Assembly: GCA_039000515.1 (NCBI GenBank)
Contig: JBCFYV010000100.1
Span: forward strand, 25,282,351 to 25,346,350
Direction of reading: 5' to 3'
Length of the DNA: 64,000 bases
From: Timema cristinae
Taxonomy: Eukaryota > Arthropoda > Insecta > Phasmatodea > Timematidae
The notes under the pieces are model-generated. The model had not been told where the DNA came from and made no database searches. It saw only the letters and a list, made by a program, of their open reading frames with translations. Positions 58,090-64,000 of this stretch are shown here, piece by piece. Both the position numbers and the translations under genes were made by a program. Every line of letters begins with the position of its first letter. The first letter of the stretch is position 1.

Positions 58090-58435
58090 CATGAGTCCCC
58101 AATTTCCTGGGACAGTCCCCAATAACACCTATATCACAGATTTATTTTAACCCCGATTTCCTGGGACAATCCCCAAAATAACACTTATATCCTGGATTTA
58201 TTTATATCTCAGATTTCCTGGGACAGTTCCCAAAATAACACATCCCGGAATGATTTTTCACCTGATTTTCCGGGACAGTTCCCGAAATAACATCTATATC
58301 CTGGAGTGATTTTTTACCCCATTTTCTGAGAAAATCGCAGAATATAAAACCCATATCCCGGAATGATTTTTTACCTGATTTTCTGGGAGAATCCTCGAAA
58401 TAACTTCTATATCCGGATTTATTTTATCAGAGTTG
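58090..58435. repeat. ~57-bp degenerate tandem repeat
   Basis: About six copies of a unit with ATTTCCTGGGACAGTCCCC, AAATAACACCTATATCC and GGATTTATTTT-like blocks. The CTGGGACAGTCCC palindrome is kept in most copies. Confidence 0.8.
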
Positions 58436-58489
58436 TTAAATTAATAAATGCAACTTAAAATGTTTTAAGTGTGAACAAAAGTGTTCCTG

Positions 58490-58560
58490 TCAGGTGTACT
58501 GAGGGTAGTTTTCCTGTTTTTTACTCTCCATCCATGCAAATGTAGGTACACTTTGTTATC
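58490..58560 (+). mobile_element. SINE-A body fragment
   Basis: CAGGTGTACTGAGGGTAG then CCATGCAAATGTAGGTACAC. Confidence 0.6.
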
Positions 58561-58562
58561 CC

Positions 58563-58890
58563 TTCCTGCGGCTTAGGGGGTAACTGGTTGATGTCACGAT
58601 GACAGTGACGTTGTGTTCCGACCCGTGTGGGTAGGTAGCAAATCTCCGTCTGGCCTCTGACCATCACAATCACAATCACAATAGCATATTCTGATACACC
58701 CTGAAGGGGAGCGCGAGAGCAAGTTCCAACACGTACCGACTAATTGGTCACACCGTGTGGCTCGCAAATAAAAGACGAGTTGTAGCGTTTCGTGAAGTTC
58801 TGGAAGAAAGAAAATACATTATTAGTAATAGTGGTGGGGAAAAGTATTCGGGAAAACGAATAAGGTATTTTAGAGTTACGTGCGGAGACA
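58563..58890 (-). other. Probable 3' region of the Jockey element
   Basis: It lies directly downstream of the ORF2 stop. It contains (TGATTG)-like repeats (58662-58682), which could be the simple 3' tail of the LINE. Beyond them, 58563-58660 on the plus strand resembles a tRNA-like head (GCGGCTTAGGGGGTAACTGG, GTTCCGACCCGTG), so the exact 3' end is uncertain. Confidence 0.4.
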
Positions 58891-60788
58891 CTACTCTATG
58901 GGGGGCTGGGTGAGAGCCTCCCAAACCACTGTTGTTACATCTCGCTTATCCGAGCAGGTTTTGGGACGTCGATGGCACCCACCAGGGTCGATGCCGTAGT
59001 TCCCAAGCCCCTGGATAAGAGGATTGGTGGCACCGAGAAGTCTGGCGTAGAGGGACTGCGCCAGTCTCTAGAAGTGGTCCTTGATGGTAGGCATATCCAG
59101 GTTGCGATGCAGAGTCTCATTCCGAACATACCAAGGTGCGCCCATAATGATCCTCAGACACACGCTCAGGAACGCCTGCATCCTCCTCATATAAATGTCT
59201 GCCAGGTGGCCGCAAGCAGGACACGCATAGTCGAGAATAGGTCTGAGCAACTGCTTGCACAGTGTCACACCTTTCCTTGTAGAAAGGGCGATACACCTGT
59301 TAATCAGTGTGCCTATGATTCCCAGCCTTTGTCTCGCCTTGTTGAGTCTCTCTTTACAGTGTTGTCGCCAGGCCAGTTTGTTGTCCAGCGTAAGTCCCAA
59401 GTACTTAACACTGTCAACCCATCTGATATGTTCTCCGACAGCCGGAGTAGGCCCAGCCTGTAATTATTTTTTTTCCATATGAAGAGCACTGCTGTGCTCT
59501 TCTCCACGTTAATACTTGTCCTCCAGGTGGTCAGCCACGCCTCCAGTTGCGTCAGGTGCGTCTGGAGTCGCCTCTCCACTAGATGCCCTCACCACGATAT
59601 CGCTACTAGAGCCGTGTCATCCGCATACAGTGCCAACTTGGTATCTGGGGATTTTAGTTGTCGTTCACATATAAACTAAAGAGCACCGGGCCAACGATGG
59701 AACCCTGTGGCACTCCAGCCCGGATGCTTCTGACTTGGTAGGTGGTGTTCCCAAAGGTAGCGGAGCAGGTGCGGTGGGATAGATAAGATTGAATAACCTT
59801 AAATTGGTAGAAGTGCAGGTTCAGGGAGAGGAGTTTGAAAAAAAGACCTTCGTGCCAAACACGGTTGAAGGCCTTTGCCACGTCGAAAAAGACAGCACCA
59901 GTCAGCCTGTTGATGTTGAAGTTCCTCGTGACCTGCTCCACGAGCCGGACGAGTTGGTGAGACGTAGCATGTCCCGCCCGATAGCCAAACTGCTCATCCA
60001 CCAATATGCCCACCTCGCGAACATTTAGGGTCAGTCTCGCCAGTAGTATTCTCTCGAACAACTTGGCCAGACAGTCGAGCAAGCTGATCGGTCGGTAGTA
60101 TGAGGCTAGGGCCGGGTCTTTACCCGGCTTATAAAACCAGAGGATGTTGGCGTGCTTCCAGAGCTTGGGGAAGTGACTCAGGAACAGGATGGCGTTGAAT
60201 AACTCCACGAGGAAGTTAATCGGCTCCAAGGGCAGCTTTCTGAGGACCGCATTATTGATACCGTCGCGTCCGGGGGCCTTGTTTAGTCTTAGAGCGACTA
60301 ACGCCCGCGATATTTCTGTCACCTCCGTGGGTTCAGGTTCTTCCAAGGGTCTGTACGAGACCACACCGATGACCTGAGCCACGTGCGCAACGTGCATCAG
60401 GTCTGATAGGTCGTCAGTCGGTAAAAATTGTACCTCTAAGTGCTCTGCGAGAGCATCAGCCTTCTCATGGTTGAAGTTGGCCACCCCGTTACGACCCACA
60501 ATAGGTGGCCTTGGTGCGGGGACCTGCATCAAGCTCCTCGTCATGCACCAGAGGGACCTGTCCTGCACGAACAGGCTCTCACTCTTTTCTTCTCAGACAC
60601 TGTTGCGGTATTCTTGGACCATCTCGTGAACCGCATGGACTTTGCGGCTTCAGTTGGCCTTGCCTACCGGGTCCCTCGAGATTTGCCAAGCCTTCCTCAG
60701 CCGATTTTTCTTCCGGATATGCCTGAGGATAGAATCGGGCAAAGAAGCCTGTGTGGCCTCTTAGGACGATTCCTCGGCGTCGAAGCTT
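58891..60788 (-). pseudogene. Jockey-clade non-LTR retrotransposon ORF2 (reverse transcriptase), broken
   Basis: The minus strand encodes most of a LINE ORF2 from before the RT domain to the C-terminus; the endonuclease domain is missing (5' truncated). In order: KNRLRKAW (60685-60713), then after damage a clean frame at 60568-59654 with APGRDGINNAVLRKLP, FYKPGKDPALASYYRPISLL, DEQFGYRAGH, FFDVAKAFNRVWHEGL and AGVPQGSIVGPVLFSLYVND. The catalytic YADD follows at 59616-59627 in another frame, then VKYLGLTLDNKLAWRQH and a C-terminal region ending at TAG 58891-58893. These are RT palm motifs of the Jockey clade, which copies its RNA at a nicked genomic target. Defects: in-frame stops (near 60651 and 59069, and after YADD) and frameshifts near 60595, 59645, 59580 and 59405. 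It lies inside a Harbinger gene. Confidence 0.93.
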
Positions 60789-61294
60789 CAAATGACTTTT
60801 TGTAGTTGAAAAATTCAGTTTCGCTGTTGAATGGAGCTTGAAGAATTAAGTATTTGCCATCAGTGTCCCGATGCAATTTTCTTGCTAATGTTTTAACTGA
60901 GTGCCTAGGTTTCTAATCTAATAAATTCTGAATAACATTATTTTCAGTTAAAAACAAAATAAAAATAGTATTATTGCCTACCTGTATTTCATCTTTTAGT
61001 GCATCGTTCAGGGCAGTGCAAACGCCAACCAGTACACAGGAAATGGTTTGAGGTGACATCTTGAAAAGATAGCTCAAACTTGTAAAGGTATCTCCAGAGG
61101 CCAAAAATCTTAAGGTAACTGCTATACGTTCCTGTGCTGGAATTGCTTTTCTCAAGTTTGTGTCCTGTTTGGATATTTTTGGTCCTATTAGATTTTATAG
61201 ATACTCAAAATCTATCGCTGTTATTCAGCAGAAATTCTCAAATTCCCATGAAGTCTCTTGCCTTAAATCCGACAGCATGTTTGACACATTATAT

Positions 61295-61630
61295 CTGAAA
61301 CAATTTTGAGATAATTTATAATAATCTTTTGGTTATGTAATTTGTGGATCTTTTTTAAAAAGTTAGGTGACCTGGTGGTCTAGGGGTAAGGTGTCAGACT
61401 TCTGTGCTGGCAGCCGGGGTTCAATCCTCGGTCTCGGCAAAGATTTATCTGATTACCAAACCCTTCCTTCACCTCTGACAAGACATCTTGTGAATGTGGG
61501 GAATGCCAGGCCTCCACCGTGGTTCGGATTCCACGTTAAACTGTAGGTCCTTCATTTCATCTCACAATCACCCTACCATTACACATTAGCGTAAGTGCGT
61601 ATAACCCGAACGAGTAGTAAGACGTGGTGC

Positions 61631-61718
<88 letters not shown>

Positions 61719-61746
61719 TTTTAAAAAGTTTAAAAAGCTAACTTAC
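61295..61746 (-). other. Intron of the Harbinger pseudogene, containing a SINE-B
   Basis: Bounded by GTAAGT (61746-61741) and TTGTTTCAG (ending 61295) on the minus strand. A plus-strand SINE-B with its AAT tail fills most of it. Confidence 0.7.
61365..61718 (+). mobile_element. SINE-B with long AAT tail, 12-bp TSD
   Basis: Complete SINE-B (head GGTGACCTGGTGGTCTAGGG, B box GGGTTCAATCCTCGG, body, A/B tail) followed by about 83 bp of AAT repeats. TSD TTTTAAAAAGTT lies at 61353-61364 and 61719-61730. Confidence 0.94.
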
Positions 61747-61877
61747 CTTTTTCTACTCCGGTTAAGAGGTACCATCCACCCCCTTCTACGACGTATCTTT
61801 TGTTTTATTTTTCACAACAAATGGACACAATAGAGCACAGTAAAGGCAGCCGCAACAGGCACAGTATCGTCCTCCAT

Positions 61878-62095
61878 GATGAATTCCGAACGACTGGCCA
61901 GAATTAATTGACGCACATTTGAACCAACCAACACTGGTTGCAATGTTGGACGCATAGTATAGAAAGGGCAGTTTGGCAAACGTATCAAGACAAACATTTG
62001 GGGCCGATATTGGAGCCAACATTGGAACCAACGCTGGACGCATAGTCTGGAGCCAGCTTAACAGCGACGGCCTTTTGGTCAGTATAGCTTGCTTA
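61878..62095 (-). other. 5' region of the Harbinger element with internal repeats
   Basis: TGGACGCATAGT occurs at about 61945 and 62035, and ATTGGAGCCAACATTGGAACC between them. Terminal inverted repeats could not be fixed. Confidence 0.4.
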
Positions 62096-62454
62096 CGGAC
62101 TCACACCATGGAGTTAAGACTACTTATTCCAGCAGTATCCCGGGCAGGATCCTTTGCATCTGGTTATTAGTACAAGTTTAAAGACCAATCGCCCCTTCCC
62201 TTTATTTTTCAGATCGATGCAAAACCATAGACCTCTAGTTGGACTTAGTATGCTTCGTCTTCCTTACCTTTAATTATTCCACTATGGTGTTTCTTAGTTA
62301 TAAGATAGCGTCATAGTGTAATATGTCAAGGTAAGACTGATATCTTTCAGGGTAAACGGAGTGTAAATCAAAAGGTAAGTTTACTTCTAAAACATTTTTT
62401 TCTCTCTATTAATGAACTAGGCTGGATAATTAACCATTTATTTTATTGTTTCCA
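62096..62454. other. Unassigned DNA
   Basis: Nothing recognised. Confidence 0.4.
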
Positions 62455-62525
62455 ACGTGGTCGAGATCACAAAGACGTGTGTTTCTGATGATACTCCTGA
62501 AATACTTTAGTTCGAATTCCACTGA
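62455..62525 (+). other. tRNA-like sequence
   Basis: ACGTGGTCGAGATCAC (A-box-like) and TTTAGTTCGAATTCCAC (B box) at tRNA spacing. Likely a SINE head of another family. Confidence 0.4.
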
Positions 62526-62617
62526 GGTTAAATATATAGGATTATTTTTGACACACGCACGTATGGTTAGCGGCTTAATCTAAAAACAAAGAATAGGATC
62601 AGTAGCTTGGATAAAAT

Positions 62618-62800
62618 GCACCCGCATTAAGATTGAAAGAGAAGGTAAATACTACTATGATAATTCACATTTTTAAAAAACACCACCTAGTGCACCCAAC
62701 CAAAATTCAAGCCTTGACTTTCCCATCACAAGTCGTCTAGTAGGTCTTATACAACGGCTATGACGCATTAGACTACGTGCGAGTGCTAGTCTAGCTGTCT
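62618..62800 (-). mobile_element. SINE-A, inverted, diverged, lacking its tail
   Basis: Body CACCCGCATTAAG, GTGCACCCAACC, decayed B box AAAATTCAAGCCTTG and head GACGCATTAGACTACG. Confidence 0.6.
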
Positions 62801-62841
62801 AATCTTCTAGGCTCGCCATTAACCAATAAACAAAGAGGAAC

Positions 62842-63088
62842 CTGTTTCGGTGGCTGCGTGCTCTAACGCGCTATTCTCATGTTGAGCTATACTGCCGAAT
62901 ACGGGGAGATCGGGGCTCTACTCCCGTTGGGTGCACCAAGGGTAGATTTTCCTAAATGGTTTTCCGCTCGTCTTCCACGCAAATGCGGATTCACTTCTCT
63001 CAATTAAACCTTCCTAATCCCTTAAGCAATTAGTGTGATTATCACATAGGCGTATAACCTGAAAGAGTAGTAAGATGTGGGGCTAAAA
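62842..63088 (+). mobile_element. SINE-A, complete
   Basis: Head TTTCGGTGGCTGCGTGCTCT, B-box region GGGGCTCTACTCCCG, body CCACGCAAATGCGGATTCAC, tail ATAACCTGAAAGAGTAGTAAG. Confidence 0.85.
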
Positions 63089-63129
63089 AGATACAAGGGG
63101 GCTCGAATGCAGATAGATGCTCCTGGGAT

Positions 63130-63240
63130 TGTTGTCCCGGCAGTATTTGTTTTCTTCCTATTTAAAGCTAATGCGGTTGCTTTTACTCAAAATTATCTTC
63201 CTTAACCCTAATCATTAGATTAAGTTATTAACGGCCTTGT
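63130..63240 (+). mobile_element. SINE-A, decayed fragment
   Basis: GCTAATGCGGTTGCTTTTAC, then CCTTAACCCTAATCATTAG in SINE-A order. Confidence 0.45.
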
Positions 63241-63397
63241 TTTGAAGGCATGCCTATTATAAAAAAATACAACAAAACGTGATTTTACCCAATTAGGGTG
63301 TTTTCGCTAATATCAGAATAGTGCGACAGACATTTTTTGATGAAACATGTTTTATTCAGAGTTTTATTTATTGTTAATTTTTTATTTAAGTTATTTT

Positions 63398-63663
63398 AAC
63401 CGACTGATTATATCAGCACACGAGAATTTCTGTGAGTGAGGGTTTAAGGGCCTACCAATGTTGCTGGGAAATATATTTTTTAACATCTTCCAAGTTTCTT
63501 TTACATGCCAAAATCGACATGGGACGGACGACTTTACTTCCCCTCCGAAGGAAGTTGTGCTACGGATTTTTATCGCTCAAGAAAAATCCATCCACCCCGG
63601 CTGGGTTTGAACCCACGATCATCGTATCATGAGATGAGCACTTTACCCCAAGATCACCGAGGT
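63398..63663 (-). mobile_element. SINE-D, inverted, complete
   Basis: Inverted C/D tail (CCGACTGATTATATCAGCAC), central domain CTTTACTTCCCCTCCGAAGG then AAGTTGTGCTACGG, B box GGGTTTGAACCC and head ending in AAGATCACCGAGGTG. The frame at 63432-63632 is the antisense by-product also seen at 4109-4309. Confidence 0.88.
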
Positions 63664-64000
63664 GAACTTTATGGTTATTAGATATGTACAGATATTGTAA
63701 GGAAATGGAGATAAAGATACACAACTTTTCGTACATAATACTAGAAATGAGTAAAATATCCTTACTTTTCTTTTAATAACAAATCCCTAAACTGGGTTTG
63801 AAAAGTGGCTGGTTGCACTGAAAATGGTTTTCTAATATTTTTTTGACTGGCGTTGTTTATGAGTAGTGTTCAAAGCATAATAAAACAGACGGTCATTTCC
63901 TAAACAGCCATGATCCAAGATAGCATTTGAAAATGGTTAAACTGACGCGCTACTTTAGTTTGGGGAAACATACCTTTGGCGGAAGGACTATTTATAGGCT
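63664..64000. other. Unassigned DNA
   Basis: Nothing recognised to the window end. Confidence 0.4.

Larger units (their letters stand above)
60789..61877 (-). pseudogene. PIF/Harbinger transposase, intron-containing, broken
   Basis: Three consecutive pieces read as one HARBI1-like transposase (DDE nuclease). Piece 1 (61877-61747) starts MEDDTVPVAAAF and ends RRRRGWMVPLNRSRK at a perfect donor AAAAAG|GTAAGT. Piece 2 (61294-60982) follows an acceptor TTGTTTCAG and reads SNMLSDLRQETSWEFENFC, then LIGPKISKQDTNLRKAIPAQ, LAVTLRFLASG-like and SLSYLFKMSPQTIS, up to a donor ATACAG|GTAGGC. Phases of pieces 1 and 2 match (AG+A). Piece 3 (about 60905-60790) holds NCIG..DGKYLILQAPFN and FFNYKKSF, including the first catalytic Asp (DGK, 60850-60861), with a one-base shift. 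Stops: 61812-61814, 61225-61227 and 61195-61197. The Jockey LINE cuts it off after NYKKSF, and the rest of the DDE domain was not found. Confidence 0.85.

Noticed and set aside
58972..60805. Plus-strand frames over the Jockey region (58972-59463, 59789-60028, 60440-60805 and others)
   Set aside because: They are shadows of the minus-strand reverse transcriptase frames, which carry the recognisable motifs.

Overview
The window looks like repeat-dense, AT-rich animal genomic DNA. I see no operons, no ribosome binding sites and no long intact reading frames. What I do see is tRNA-derived SINEs, a Jockey-clade non-LTR retrotransposon, PIF/Harbinger and hAT DNA transposons with correct target-site duplications (TSDs), spliceable exons and many mini- and microsatellites. 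An invertebrate is most likely. Jockey elements and the scattered GTTAGGTTAG-like motifs lean towards an arthropod, but this is an inference and the species is not identifiable by eye. No intact conserved host protein-coding gene is visible. Almost all short ORFs are translations of repeats.

Layout. 1-11185: about 2.6 tandem copies of a ~4.25-kb unit that itself contains several SINEs. 11.2-16.6 kb: SINEs, a 54-bp minisatellite, CpG-rich and simple sequence. 16.6-18.3 kb: nothing recognised. 18.3-28.9 kb: a dense field of SINE-A and SINE-B copies, two full copies and one fragment of a palindromic TTAA-ended MITE (MITE-P), a LINE C-terminal relic and a 35-bp minisatellite. 28.9-32.8 kb: AT-rich DNA with a long imperfect palindrome and tRNA-like fragments. 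32.8-33.9 kb: a three-level nest, in which a SINE-A is split by an hAT element that is itself split by a Harbinger MITE carrying a MADF-domain fragment. 34.4-36.1 kb: SINE-A copies and a second hAT family. 36.2-38.5 kb: a 30-bp minisatellite with higher-order repeats. 38.6-49 kb: SINE-A/B/C/D copies, MITE-P copies and a short hAT inside a SINE. 49.28-49.57 kb: a compact CRE/CCAAT/TATA promoter-like cluster followed by a short ORF with a signal-peptide-like start, the best host-gene candidate. 50.7-51.5 kb: a 61-bp minisatellite. 52-58.5 kb: SINEs, MITEs and microsatellites. 58.6-61.9 kb: a broken Jockey ORF2 inserted in a broken, intron-containing Harbinger transposase. 62-64 kb: further SINEs.

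Four SINE families can be separated here; the names A to D are mine. A and B have different tRNA-like heads and bodies but the same 3' tail (around CCCGAACGGGTAGTAAGACG). C and D have different bodies but share another tail (around CTGATATAATCAGTCGGTTC). Tail sharing of this kind is what is expected when unrelated SINEs are mobilised by the same partner LINE. SINE-B copies often carry exact 11-14 bp TSDs, interrupt SINE-A copies, and end in AAT/ATT microsatellites, so B appears to be the younger family. Three hAT insertions fall at the same site in the tRNA-like head of SINE-A.
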